DNA from: Brevundimonas sp.
GTDB taxonomy: Bacteria; Pseudomonadota; Alphaproteobacteria; Caulobacterales; Caulobacteraceae
Reading direction: 5' to 3'
Length of the DNA: 30,307 nt
Assembly: GCA_031119155.1 (NCBI GenBank)
Contig: JAVHYH010000003.1
Coordinates: forward strand, 1-30,307
Shown: positions 15,247 to 23,007 of the stretch, piece after piece
Layout: every line of letters begins with the position of its first letter
How positions within the stretch are numbered: position 1 is the stretch's first letter
Notes under the pieces: generated by a model
The model's database searches: none
The model's input: the letters and a program-made list of their open reading frames with translations, nothing else
Told to the model about the DNA's origin: nothing
Program-made: the position numbers and the translations under genes

Positions 15247-16386
15247 ATGAATGACGTTGGCGCGGACTATAGCAGCGAGCCGGGTCGGGCAACCGATGCG
15301 CGTGTCGCGGATCTGACCGTGCTGGGTCTGGAGACCAGCTGCGACGAGACCGCCGCCTCGGTGGTGCGCCTGTCGCCCGACGGCGAGGCCACGGTCCTGT
15401 CCTCGGTGGTGCACAGTCAGATCGACGACCATGCGGCCTTCGGCGGCGTCGTGCCCGAGATCGCGGCCCGCAGCCATGTGGAGATGATCGACGGCGTGAC
15501 CCGCCGGGCCATGGCCGAGGCCGGGCTCGACTACGCCCAGCTGGACGGCGTCGCCGCCACCGCCGGGCCGGGTCTCGTCGGCGGCGTCATGGTGGGCCTG
15601 AGCTACGGCAAGGCGGTGGCCCTGGCCCGCGACCTGCCGCTGGTGGCGGTGAACCATCTGGAGGGCCACGCCGTCTCGGCGCGTCTGGGCCAGCCCGTCG
15701 CCTATCCCTTCCTGCTGCTGCTGGTCTCGGGCGGTCACTGCCAGCTGCTGGAGGTGCGCGGGGTCGGGGACATGACCCGGCTGGGCACCACCATCGACGA
15801 CGCCGCCGGCGAGGCCTTCGACAAGATCGCCAAGGCCCTGGGCCTCGGCTATCCGGGCGGTCCGGCGCTGGAGAAGCTGGCCGAGACCGGCGACGGCGCC
15901 CGCTTCGACCTGCCGCGCGCCCTGCTGGGCCGCAAGGACTGCGACTTCTCCTTCTCGGGCCTGAAGACCGCCGCCTCCCGGCTCGCCGCGACCTGCGAGA
16001 CCGATCAGGACAAGGCCGACCTCGCCGACGCCGTCCAGACCGCCATCGCCCGTCAGCTGGGCGAGCGGTCCGACCGGGCGCTGAAGGAGTACGCCGCCGC
16101 CAATTCGCACCGCCTGTTTGTCGTCGCGGGCGGCGTCGCCGCGAACAAGACCGTCCGTCGGACGTTGGAAGCGGTGGCGACGAAGAACGGATTCGCCTTC
16201 CTCGCCCCGCCGATGGCCTATTGCACCGACAATGCGGCCATGATCGCTCTTGCGGGCGCCGAGCGTCTGCGGAAGGGTCTGGTGTCGGATATCGATACGG
16301 CGGCCCGCCCACGCTGGCCGCTGGATGAACAGAAGGCGCTCGCCGACCCGGCCCACAAGCCGGGCCGCAAGGGCGCGAAGGCTTAA
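15247..16386 (+). CDS. tsaD: tRNA N6-adenosine threonylcarbamoyltransferase TsaD
   Basis: TsaD transfers threonylcarbamoyl to A37 of tRNAs reading ANN codons. The product contains the family start LGLETSCDETAASVV, VPEIAARSHVEMI, VNHLEGHAVSARL (metal-binding HxxxH region), FLLLLVSGGHCQLLEV, and the C-terminal VVAGGVAANKTVRR and PPMAYCTDNAAMIA. Length from ATG 15247 is 379 residues, about 24 longer than usual at the N terminus; the extension (MNDVGADYSSEPGRAT...) is unconserved and overlaps the hemC promoter. GTG at 15319 would give a standard 355-residue protein. I keep the ATG because a possible leaderless start fits it, but the start is uncertain. gpsA follows. Confidence 0.94.
   Translation: MNDVGADYSSEPGRATDARVADLTVLGLETSCDETAASVVRLSPDGEATVLSSVVHSQIDDHAAFGGVVPEIAARSHVEMIDGVTRRAMAEAGLDYAQLDGVAATAGPGLVGGVMVGLSYGKAVALARDLPLVAVNHLEGHAVSARLGQPVAYPFLLLLVSGGHCQLLEVRGVGDMTRLGTTIDDAAGEAFDKIAKALGLGYPGGPALEKLAETGDGARFDLPRALLGRKDCDFSFSGLKTAASRLAATCETDQDKADLADAVQTAIARQLGERSDRALKEYAAANSHRLFVVAGGVAANKTVRRTLEAVATKNGFAFLAPPMAYCTDNAAMIALAGAERLRKGLVSDIDTAARPRWPLDEQKALADPAHKPGRKGAKA
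15266..15292 (-). promoter_or_regulatory. hemC promoter candidate
   Basis: On the minus strand TTGCCC (15287-15292) and GCTATAGT (15266-15273) are 13 bp apart, close to the Caulobacter housekeeping consensus TTGaC-N10-14-GCTAnAwC. Transcription would start near 15259, about 54 nt before the hemC ATG. A weaker plus-strand pair (ttgcgc at 15212-15217, gctacctc at 15233-15240) could start tsaD transcripts at its ATG. Confidence 0.45.
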
Positions 16387-16401
16387 GGCTTGGGAGAGCT
16401 T

Positions 16402-17400
16402 ATGGAATTCAAGCGGGCAGGGGTGATCGGCGCCGGCGCATGGGGCACGGCCCTGGCGCAGGTCGCGGGCGCGGCCGGACTGGACGTGCTGCTGCAGGCG
16501 CGCGAACCGGACGTGGTCGAAAGCATCCGCGCGCGCCGGATCAATGAGGCCTTCCTGCCCGGCGTCGTGCTGGACGATCACATCTCGGTCACCACCGAAC
16601 TGTCCGACCTGGCCGACTGCGACCTGATCCTCGCCGTGCCGCCGGCCCAGCACATGCGCTCGACCCTGACCGCCTTCGCGCCGTTCCACCGCGCGGGCGT
16701 GCCGGTCATCCTCTGTTCCAAGGGCGTCGAGCGCGGCTCGCTCAAGCTGATGACCGACGTGCTGGCCGAGACTCTCCCGGCCGCCCCCGCCGCCGTCCTG
16801 TCCGGCCCCAGCTTCGCCGGCGAGGTCGCGCGCGGCCTGCCCAGCGCCGTCACCCTGGCCTGCGCCGACGAGGCCCTGGGCGAGCGGCTGATGGAGACGC
16901 TTTCGGCCCCCAGCTTCCGCCCCTACCTGGCCACCGACCTGATCGGCGCCGAGGTCGGCGGCGCCATCAAGAACGTCCTCGCCATCGCCTGCGGCATGAG
17001 CGAGGGCAAGGGTCTGGGGCGCAGCGCCCACGCCGCCATCATCACCCGCGGTTTCGCCGAAATGACCCGTCTGGGCGTGGCGCTCGGTGGTCAGGCCGAG
17101 ACGGTCGCCGGCCTGTGCGGCCTGGGCGATCTGGTCCTCACCTGCTCCAGCCCCCAGTCGCGCAACATGAGCCTCGGCCTCGCGCTCGGTCAGGGCCAGA
17201 GCGTCGAACAGGCGCTGGCCGGCAAGCGCTCGGTGGCCGAGGGTTATGAATCCGCCCCCGCCGTGCGCGAACTGGCGGCGAAGATGGGCGTCGACATGCC
17301 GATCTCGCTGGCGGTGGCCGACCTGCTCAGCGGCAAGACCACGGTGGATCAGGTCATCGACAACCTGCTGTCCCGCCCGCTGCGCGCCGAGCGCGACTGA
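16402..17400 (+). CDS. gpsA: NAD(P)-dependent glycerol-3-phosphate dehydrogenase GpsA
   Basis: GpsA reduces dihydroxyacetone phosphate to sn-glycerol 3-phosphate for phospholipid synthesis. The 332-residue product shows the Rossmann motif [13 protein letters not shown] near the start, [11 protein letters not shown], the strand [31 protein letters not shown], and the catalytic-helix motif [34 protein letters not shown] (in part). Start ATG 16402 has GGGAG 5-6 nt upstream, better than the in-frame TTG at 16390. It lies 15 bp after tsaD and 2 bp before the Rieske gene, so all three are probably one operon. Confidence 0.96.
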   Translation: MEFKRAGVIGAGAWGTALAQVAGAAGLDVLLQAREPDVVESIRARRINEAFLPGVVLDDHISVTTELSDLADCDLILAVPPAQHMRSTLTAFAPFHRAGVPVILCSKGVERGSLKLMTDVLAETLPAAPAAVLSGPSFAGEVARGLPSAVTLACADEALGERLMETLSAPSFRPYLATDLIGAEVGGAIKNVLAIACGMSEGKGLGRSAHAAIITRGFAEMTRLGVALGGQAETVAGLCGLGDLVLTCSSPQSRNMSLGLALGQGQSVEQALAGKRSVAEGYESAPAVRELAAKMGVDMPISLAVADLLSGKTTVDQVIDNLLSRPLRAERD

Positions 17401-17402
17401 CC

Positions 17403-17777
17403 GTGTCCGAAGTTCAGGCTGAACGGAAACGGGTCTGGAAGACCCCGCCCAACGTCGCCCTCTGCGCCGAGACGGACATCGCCGATCCGGGCTCCCGCGC
17501 CTTCGTGCTCCAGATCGGCGAGGCCTTCTTCCACGGCTTCGTCGTCCGCAAGGACGGGCAGGTGGCGGGCTACATCGACCGCTGTCCTCACGCCGGCTAC
17601 CCGCTGGCGATGGAGCTGGACCAGTATCTGACCCCCGACGGCGCCCTGATCCTGTGCGGCTGGCACGGGGCGGTGTTCGAGCCCCTGACCGGCGTCTGCA
17701 CCGGCGGCCCCTGCGCGGGCGGTCGATTGACCCCCTGGCCGGTTCAGGCCACGAACGGGATCATCCGGACGGCCTAG
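17403..17777 (+). CDS. Rieske [2Fe-2S] domain protein
   Basis: This 124-residue single-domain ferredoxin-like protein carries both Rieske cluster motifs: CPHAGYPL (Cys61, His63) and CGWHGAVF (Cys85, His88). It has no signal peptide or membrane segment and so should be a soluble cytoplasmic electron carrier or a domain partner of an unknown enzyme. The GTG start is 2 nt after the gpsA stop, indicating coupling. Its stop codon overlaps the stop of the convergent methyltransferase gene within a ctag. A further Cys pair (GVCTGGPC) is not part of the usual motif. The physiological partner is unknown. Confidence 0.9.
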   Translation: MSEVQAERKRVWKTPPNVALCAETDIADPGSRAFVLQIGEAFFHGFVVRKDGQVAGYIDRCPHAGYPLAMELDQYLTPDGALILCGWHGAVFEPLTGVCTGGPCAGGRLTPWPVQATNGIIRTA

Positions 17778-18514
17778 CGGGCCTTCAGCAGATACAGCCC
17801 GAACCCGATGAAGGGGCGGCCGAACTCCAGCACCATCTTCACCCGGTCCGCGGCCGCCTGAACGGCGCCGGCTTCGGTTGCGTCCGGATGCGCCGCCAGC
17901 CAGTCCCGCGCCGCGCCGTCCGCCGCCCCTGCATAGGAGTCGAACACCGCCTGTGACGAGATTTCCGACCAGACGACTTCGAACCCCGCAGCCTCGGCGG
18001 CGGCCTTCCAGCCTGCATCGTCCGTGTACTGATTGGTGGCCTCGGCGATCATTCGCAGAGGCGCGGGCGGCTCGGTGATCCAGACCAGATCGCCCCACAA
18101 CAGATGCCCGCCGGGCGCCAACTGGCCCTTCAGGAAGGCGAAGCCCGCTTCCGGCGACGGCCTTCCCTCGCCGGTGATGTTGGTGGTCCCCAGCGCCGTG
18201 ATCAGGTCCAGCGGCGGCAGGTCCGCCAGCACCTGCGCCGCCGATCCGACGACCAGTTCGACGTCGGCGCCCGACGCCGCGATCCGCTCGCGCGCCAGTT
18301 CGGCCATGCCCGGATCGTACTCGATCGCCGTGACCCGCAGCCCGAACCCCTGCGCCAGCCGGATCGCCACGGTCGCATTGCCGGTCCCGACATCGGCGGC
18401 TGAGGCGCCGGGCTCCAGCCCCGCCCGCGCCACCGCGCCCTCCACGGCCGCCAGGGTCACCCCGTTGCAGACCTCCAGCGCCTCATAGGCGATGCGGTTG
18501 TAGCTGATGCTCAT
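17774..18514 (-). CDS. Class I SAM-dependent methyltransferase
   Basis: The 246-residue product has a Rossmann-type methyltransferase core: AADVGTGNATVAIRLAQ (motif I, about 36-52), VTAIEYDPGMAELARERI (motif II, about 60-77), and LDLITALGTTNI (motif IV region). GFEVVWSEISSQ and the aromatic C terminus complete the fold. The substrate cannot be deduced; it resembles small-molecule methyltransferases of the methyltransferase-25/11 type. I chose ATG 18514 (MSISYNRIAYEAL) because the longer frame to 18550 is unconserved. It converges with the Rieske gene and is followed upstream by the REP-like repeats. Confidence 0.85.
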   Translation of the reverse strand: MSISYNRIAYEALEVCNGVTLAAVEGAVARAGLEPGASAADVGTGNATVAIRLAQGFGLRVTAIEYDPGMAELARERIAASGADVELVVGSAAQVLADLPPLDLITALGTTNITGEGRPSPEAGFAFLKGQLAPGGHLLWGDLVWITEPPAPLRMIAEATNQYTDDAGWKAAAEAAGFEVVWSEISSQAVFDSYAGAADGAARDWLAAHPDATEAGAVQAAADRVKMVLEFGRPFIGFGLYLLKAR

Positions 18515-18572
18515 GCTGAAGGTTGTCGCGCGGAGGCGAGGCGGGGGCAAGCGGTGGGTGGCGGAGCTGACA

Positions 18573-18622
18573 GCTCACCTCTCCATTCGCCTCTTCAAGC
18601 GAATGGAGAGGACAGATCGGCG
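18573..18622 (+). repeat. REP-like element, copy 1
   Basis: A perfect 13-bp stem (cctctccattcgc, 18578-18590, with its complement 18599-18611) and an 8-nt loop sit in a 50-bp unit. The unit is repeated in inverted orientation at 18735-18784. Confidence 0.8.
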
Positions 18623-18734
18623 CGTCAGCGGCGGTCACGAGAGGGCGGCTCCGTCGGGGCAGGAGACACCTCGAACACCGGTGTCGGCGGCCAATCCCTG
18701 ACCACCTGCGCCGCCCCCTCCTGATCGGCGAAGT

Positions 18735-18784
18735 CGCCGATCTGTCCTCCCCATCGCCTTGAAGCGGGCGATGGAGAGGTGAGC
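18735..18784 (-). repeat. REP-like element, copy 2 (inverted)
   Basis: The complement of copy 1 aligns along 50 bp with few changes. Arms cctccccatcgcc (18746-18758) and ggcgatggagagg (18767-18779) pair at 12 of 13 positions. Several base changes fall in both arms and keep pairing, which points to a maintained hairpin. With copy 1 it forms a BIME-like pair 112 bp apart. Otherwise the 389-bp gap 18515-18903 has no gene. Confidence 0.8.
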
Positions 18785-18817
18785 CGGAGGCGCACCCCGC
18801 GCTTTATATCCACCCAT

Positions 18818-18834
18818 ACTTTACAACACAAAGT
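18818..18834 (+). promoter_or_regulatory. Palindrome in the promoter region of the membrane protein/wHTH pair
   Basis: acttt (18818-18822) and aaagt (18830-18834) flank a 7-bp centre in an AT-rich stretch about 70 bp before the ATG at 18904. The regulator encoded in the same operon (19546-19848) is a plausible ligand; this is inference. Confidence 0.4.
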
Positions 18835-18903
18835 TCTTCGTGTACCTCTTCCCCATCCGGCGCTCGCCGGTCTGGTCGCCAAGCCCGGCAAAGGATCAAT
18901 CGG

Positions 18904-19542
18904 ATGACCCACGACACCGACAACGCCCCCCTCAGCGGCCAGGCCGATATCGCCTGGCTGCGCCAACTGGCCGAGGAAAACGGAACCGCCCCCATGCGCG
19001 GCGCCTCCATCCTGCTGGCCGCCGGCGTCATCTATGGACTGACCAGCCTGCTGCACTGGGCGCACATCACTGGCCTGATCGCCCCGCGTCTGGTCGGCTC
19101 CGGTCTGGAATGGCTGATCGCCACCGGCCTGTTCCTGATCGCCAACGTGCTTCTGGTTCTGCGCCTCCGCCGCGGGGCCGGCGTCCGCACCGCCGGTCAG
19201 CGGGTTGTCGCCACGGTCTGGGCCGGGGTCGGCTGCGGCATCTTCTTCCTGTTCGCGTCGATGCTCGCCGTCAGCCTGCGGATCGGCGCCGACCAGAATG
19301 GCCTGATCTTCTGGATGGTCCCGTCGATCATCATGGTCTTCTACGGTCTGGGCTGGTCGGTGACCGCGACCATGCTGAAGTCCCGCCCGCTGTGGATCCT
19401 CGGCGTCACCTCCTTCCTCGCCGCCCCCGCCCTCGGCGCCCTGTCCGGTCAGCCGGCCCAGTATCTCGGCTATGCCGCAGCCCTCTTCCTGCTCATGGCC
19501 CTGCCGGGCTTCCTGCTGATGCGCCAGTCGAAGTCGGCCTGA
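18904..19542 (+). CDS. Integral membrane protein paired with a winged-helix regulator
   Basis: The 212-residue product has an N-terminal soluble stretch (DIAWLRQLAEENGTAPMRGA, about 15-34) and then about six membrane segments (near 36-60, 68-85, 103-124, 133-152, 160-178 and 184-203). The WLRxLAEEG-type N terminus is typical of a family of small membrane proteins found beside winged-helix regulators in Caulobacterales and Sphingomonadales; the biochemical function is unknown. The regulator gene starts 3 nt after its stop. Transcription probably starts in the AT-rich region near 18810-18840. Confidence 0.78.
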   Translation: MTHDTDNAPLSGQADIAWLRQLAEENGTAPMRGASILLAAGVIYGLTSLLHWAHITGLIAPRLVGSGLEWLIATGLFLIANVLLVLRLRRGAGVRTAGQRVVATVWAGVGCGIFFLFASMLAVSLRIGADQNGLIFWMVPSIIMVFYGLGWSVTATMLKSRPLWILGVTSFLAAPALGALSGQPAQYLGYAAALFLLMALPGFLLMRQSKSA

Positions 19543-19545
19543 TCC

Positions 19546-19848
19546 ATGGCGGACGAGTTCGACATCAACCGCATCGACGACGTCATCCACGGGCGCGTTC
19601 GTCTCGGCATCATGGCCATCCTGTCGGGGGTCGAGACCGCCGACTTCAACACCCTGAAGGCCCGGCTGCAGGCGACGGACGGCAATCTGTCCGTCCATCT
19701 GCGCAAGCTGGAAGACGCCGGCTTCGTCGCCGTCACCAAACGGTTCGAGGGTCGCAAGCCCCTGACCGAGGCGGCCATGACGCCTGAGGGCCGCAAGGCC
19801 TTCATTGCCTATCTCGACGCGATGCAGGGCCTCGTCGGCAAGCCCTGA
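19546..19848 (+). CDS. Winged-helix DNA-binding regulator
   Basis: The 100-residue product is a small MarR/ArsR-like winged-helix protein (HTH_27 type). IDDVIHGRVRLGIMAIL (10-26) is the first helix pair, FNTLKARLQATDGNLSVHLR (34-53) the recognition helix-turn-helix, KLEDAGFVAVTKRFEGRKP (54-72) the wing, and MTPEGRKAFIAYLDAMQGLV the dimerisation helix. It has no ligand-binding domain. It is translationally linked to the membrane protein before it and likely regulates this pair through a nearby palindrome. Confidence 0.88.
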   Translation: MADEFDINRIDDVIHGRVRLGIMAILSGVETADFNTLKARLQATDGNLSVHLRKLEDAGFVAVTKRFEGRKPLTEAAMTPEGRKAFIAYLDAMQGLVGKP

Positions 19849-19866
19849 ACCGGCTAGATCAGAGGC

Positions 19867-20646
19867 ATGACCGACCGCATCCACCGCTTCGACGCCCTCG
19901 ATAATTTCCGCGACTACGGGAATTACGACACCGCCGCCGGACGCCGGATCGCCACCGGCCGCCTGTTCCGCTCGGCCCATCAGGCCCGGGTTTCCGACGC
20001 CGACCTCGAACGGCTGGGCGCGCTGGGCATCGGGACCATCGTCGATCTGCGCCGCCCCGGCGAGCGCCGTGACCAGCCGTCGAAGCGTCCGCTCGGCTGG
20101 GCCGGTCAGGTGCTGGACAGCGACCTCGGCCCCGACGGCGAGGCCCCCCACATGCGCTTCCTGCGCACCGCCGACCTGACCGTCGATGCGGGCCGCACCT
20201 TCATGACCGGCATCTACCGGACCCTGCCGTTCGAGCCCGCCCACCTCGACCTTTTCACCCGCTACTTCCGGGCGCTGGGCGACGGGGAGGGAGCGGTGCT
20301 GATCCACTGCACTGCCGGCAAGGACCGCACCGGCACGCTCGCCGCCCTGACCCATCACCTGCTCGGCGTCCACCGCGACGACCTGATCGCCGACTATCTG
20401 CTGACCAACACCGCCGTCGATCTGGAGGGCATGGCGCCCAAGGTCGCCCGCCAGCTCGAGAAGGCCACGGGCCGCCCGGCCTCCCATGACGCCGTCGTCG
20501 CCTTCCTCGGCGTCGAACCCGTCTATCTCGAGACCGCCATCGCCGGAATCGAGGCCCGTCACGGCTCCATCGACGCCTATCTCGAACAGGCTCTGGGCGT
20601 GGACGCCGCCCTGCGCGACCGCATCGGCGAGCGGCTGTCGGCGTGA
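19867..20646 (+). CDS. LipA-type tyrosine phosphatase
   Basis: The 259-residue product matches the bacterial tyrosine-phosphatase family Y_phosphatase3. Its N terminus FDALDNFRDYGNYDTAAGRR is the family's hallmark, GRLFRSAHQ follows, IGTIVDLRRPGER is the next strand, and LIHCTAGKDRTG has the catalytic Cys148 and Arg154 with Lys152 and Asp153. Family members hydrolyse phosphotyrosine or phosphoinositides; the physiological substrate is unknown. It starts 18 bp after the regulator gene, and its stop overlaps the pabB start (GTGA). It is the second cysteine phosphatase in the window and not closely related to the one at 1881. Confidence 0.9.
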   Translation: MTDRIHRFDALDNFRDYGNYDTAAGRRIATGRLFRSAHQARVSDADLERLGALGIGTIVDLRRPGERRDQPSKRPLGWAGQVLDSDLGPDGEAPHMRFLRTADLTVDAGRTFMTGIYRTLPFEPAHLDLFTRYFRALGDGEGAVLIHCTAGKDRTGTLAALTHHLLGVHRDDLIADYLLTNTAVDLEGMAPKVARQLEKATGRPASHDAVVAFLGVEPVYLETAIAGIEARHGSIDAYLEQALGVDAALRDRIGERLSA

Positions 20647-21929
20647 CTTACCGCGCGGTCGAACGCCGCCCCCTGCCGTGGCGCGAACCTCTCGCCGTCG
20701 CGGCGGGGCTGCGGGACAGGGACGGGGCGCTGGCCCTGCTCTCGGACGGCGGACCGCTGGGCCGCTGGTCCTTCGTCGCCGCCGATCCGGACCGGGTGGT
20801 CATCGAGCCGGTCGAGGCCGGACTGGATCGCCTGCGCGACCCGGACTTCGCCAATGGCGTGGTCGGCCTGCTGGCCTATGACGCCGGCGCCCGCCCGGCG
20901 ACCGGCCAGCGTGAGGCCGTCTGGCCGGACCTGATGCTGGCCCGCTATCCGGCCATGCTGGCCTTCGATCACCGGACCCGGCAAGCCTTCGCCGTCGGTC
21001 GCGGCGTCGATGCCGGCGCGGCCCGGATCGCCGCCGACACGGCGCTCGTCTGGCTCGCCGCGGCCCCGGACGATCCCGTCACGCCGCCGCCGCCTTCGAC
21101 CCGTCTCGATCCCGAAGCGCCCGGCGCGGCCTACGAAGCCGCCGTCGCCGACGTCGTCGCCCGGATCGCGGCGGGCGAACTTTTCCAGGCCAACATCGCC
21201 CGCGCCTGGACCGGTGAACTGCAGGTCGGGGCCGATCCGTTCGACGTCCTGCTGCGCCTCGCCGACCGGGCCTCGGCCTACGGCGCCTTCTGGCGGCTGG
21301 GCGACCGGGCCATCGTCTCCAACTCGCCCGAGCTCTTCCTGACCCTCGACGGCGACCGGATCGAGACCCGGCCCATCAAGGGCACCCGTCCGCGCGATCC
21401 GGATCCCATCCGCGACGCCGCCCTCGCCGCCGAGCTTCAGATGAGCGCCAAGGACCGGGCCGAGAACCTGATGATCGTCGATCTGATGCGCAACGATCTG
21501 GCCCGCGCCGCCGCGCCGGGCTCGGTCGCGGTCGAAAGCCTGTTTGACGTCGAGCCCCTGCCGACGGTGCATCATCTCGTCTCGACCGTGACGGCCCGCG
21601 CTGCGCCCGGCGTCGGCCCCGCAGACCTGCTCGAAGCCACCTTCCCGCCCGGCTCGATCACCGGCGCGCCCAAGCATCAGGCCATGAAGGTGATCGCCAC
21701 CCACGAGCCGCCGCGCGGCCCCTGGTGCGGCAGCCTGTTCCACATCGAGGACGGACGGCTGACTGCCTCGGTGCTGATCCGCACCGCCGCGTTCGAACGG
21801 GAAGGGGAGGTCTGGCGCTTCCGCACCCTCGCCGGCGCGGGCATCGTCGCCGACAGCGATCCGTCAGCCGAACGGGCCGAGACCGAAGCCAAGATCCGCG
21901 CCCTGCGCGAGGCCCTCACCGGCCCCTAG
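20643..21929 (+). CDS. pabB: Aminodeoxychorismate synthase component I PabB
   Basis: PabB converts chorismate and ammonia to 4-amino-4-deoxychorismate in folate synthesis. The 428-residue product has the chorismate-binding fold: GELFQANIARAW, then SNSPELFL, and ETRPIKGTRPRD with Lys246, the PIKGT signature that separates PabB from anthranilate synthase (PIAGT). MIVDLMRNDL, GSITGAPKHQAM and RTLAGAGIVADSDP complete it. It ends without a fused lyase domain, and no pabA or pabC lies nearby. GTG start overlaps the phosphatase stop. The stop overlaps that of the convergent TadE-like gene. Confidence 0.93.
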   Translation: MTYRAVERRPLPWREPLAVAAGLRDRDGALALLSDGGPLGRWSFVAADPDRVVIEPVEAGLDRLRDPDFANGVVGLLAYDAGARPATGQREAVWPDLMLARYPAMLAFDHRTRQAFAVGRGVDAGAARIAADTALVWLAAAPDDPVTPPPPSTRLDPEAPGAAYEAAVADVVARIAAGELFQANIARAWTGELQVGADPFDVLLRLADRASAYGAFWRLGDRAIVSNSPELFLTLDGDRIETRPIKGTRPRDPDPIRDAALAAELQMSAKDRAENLMIVDLMRNDLARAAAPGSVAVESLFDVEPLPTVHHLVSTVTARAAPGVGPADLLEATFPPGSITGAPKHQAMKVIATHEPPRGPWCGSLFHIEDGRLTASVLIRTAAFEREGEVWRFRTLAGAGIVADSDPSAERAETEAKIRALREALTGP

Positions 21930-22462
21930 CAGGCCGGGCAGAGCGTCTTGTCGGTCGTCCGGGGCCGCAGATAGTAGGTGTGCGAGAACCGGGTCAGCCC
22001 CGGCATCAGATAGTCGGCGGGCGAGTCATAGTCATAGGTCACTTCGGACATGACCACGCTCTGCCCGTCCGCCAGCAGGTCCGCCGGCAGGGTCACGAGC
22101 TCGTTCTTGCCCCGCGCGGTCATGCCGTCGCCCCGGCTCCAATCGACACGGATCTGATTGCCGGTCCGGGTCACGCTGCTGACCCGTTGCTTCAGCGTGG
22201 TGGTCGGGAACGGCTTCATGATCAGGTCGCCGATGGAGAAGATATCGGACAGGGCGGCGGGGGTGACAACCTCCTCCTGGGCGACCAGATCGGCGACCAT
22301 GGCCGAGACGTGGCCCATCCGCTTCTGGGCCATATAGCCCTGACAGAACTCGGCCAGCCCCATGTAGAAGGCGATGATCACCGGAGCCAGCAGGGCGAAC
22401 TCGACGGCCGAGACGCCCCGGTCGTCGCCCGACAAACGGCGGATGAGGGACAGACGCATCAT
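21926..22462 (-). CDS. TadE-like pseudopilin (Tad pilus assembly)
   Basis: The 178-residue product has the TadE-type N terminus: basic MRLSLIRRLSGDDRG, then VSAVEFALLAPVIIAFYMGLAEF with Glu in the SAVEFALLAP motif, one membrane segment and a periplasmic domain ending in CPAC. TadE-like proteins are minor pseudopilins needed for Flp pilus assembly. Its ATG overlaps the stop of the preceding TadE gene (ATGA), so the two are translationally coupled. It is the last gene of a three-gene minus-strand operon. The stop overlaps the pabB stop in a ctag. Confidence 0.86.
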   Translation of the reverse strand: MMRLSLIRRLSGDDRGVSAVEFALLAPVIIAFYMGLAEFCQGYMAQKRMGHVSAMVADLVAQEEVVTPAALSDIFSIGDLIMKPFPTTTLKQRVSSVTRTGNQIRVDWSRGDGMTARGKNELVTLPADLLADGQSVVMSEVTYDYDSPADYLMPGLTRFSHTYYLRPRTTDKTLCPAC

Positions 22463-23001
22463 CCTGGTTCGTTCCGGAAGGCGGTGGTGGCGGTCATCCG
22501 CACGGTCCCGTCATTCAGACGGGACAGGCCCTGCGCCATGAACGGCGTCAGCAGCGGCTGCTTGTACCAGGCCCGCACCAGAATCAGATCGCCGGGCTGC
22601 CCGTTCGAATAGGTCAGGGCGCCTTCATTGAAGTTCCCACTGGTCATCGGATCGGGCGGCGTGGTGTTGAACTGCGGGATCACGCGCACATCAACGGACA
22701 GGCGGGTGGCGCAGTCGGCGGAGAAGACGCTCATCCGTGAGCAAACCGCGGTCTTGAAGCTTGAGGCGCTCATGCCCTGGGCGCTCGCCTGCCCGGTGCG
22801 GACCAGGCGGCCGGTCTCGATGGTGGCGTTCTCGAGCACGGAGTCGGTCACGAAGACCAGGGCCAGTTCGAGGATGGCGAAGATCATCAGGCAGAAGGGC
22901 AGGGCGACCATGGCGAACTCGACCGCCGCCGAGCCTTCGCGGGCGCGCCGGTCAGCCGGTCGCCGGCGCAGCGCCCGGCGAGGATCGTGGAGCGCGCGCA
23001 T
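22459..23001 (-). CDS. TadE-like pseudopilin (Tad pilus assembly)
   Basis: This 180-residue product has an arginine-rich N terminus (ALRRRPADRRAREGS) and the TadE motif AAVEFAMVALPFCLMIFAILELAL (about 25-48), a prepilin-like membrane segment. The periplasmic part (LVRTGQASAQGMSASSFK; two Cys near residues 86 and 95) is typical of TadE. It starts 6 bp after the secretin-N-domain gene and overlaps the next TadE-like gene by 4 nt. It is expected in the inner membrane as part of the Flp pilus machine encoded to its right. Confidence 0.88.
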   Translation of the reverse strand: MRALHDPRRALRRRPADRRAREGSAAVEFAMVALPFCLMIFAILELALVFVTDSVLENATIETGRLVRTGQASAQGMSASSFKTAVCSRMSVFSADCATRLSVDVRVIPQFNTTPPDPMTSGNFNEGALTYSNGQPGDLILVRAWYKQPLLTPFMAQGLSRLNDGTVRMTATTAFRNEPG

Positions 23002-23007
23002 CGGGCG

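Noticed and set aside
15142..17031. Open frame of 629 codons on the minus strand
   Set aside because: Antisense to tsaD and gpsA; typical high-GC shadow with Gly/Gln/His/Arg-rich content.
18635..18817. Short minus-strand frame across the REP-like repeats
   Set aside because: It is read from the repeat units and has no start signal; the similar phrase on both strands reflects the inverted repeats.
18625..20562. Open frame of 645 codons on the minus strand
   Set aside because: Antisense to three recognised genes (membrane protein, regulator, phosphatase); no domain seen.
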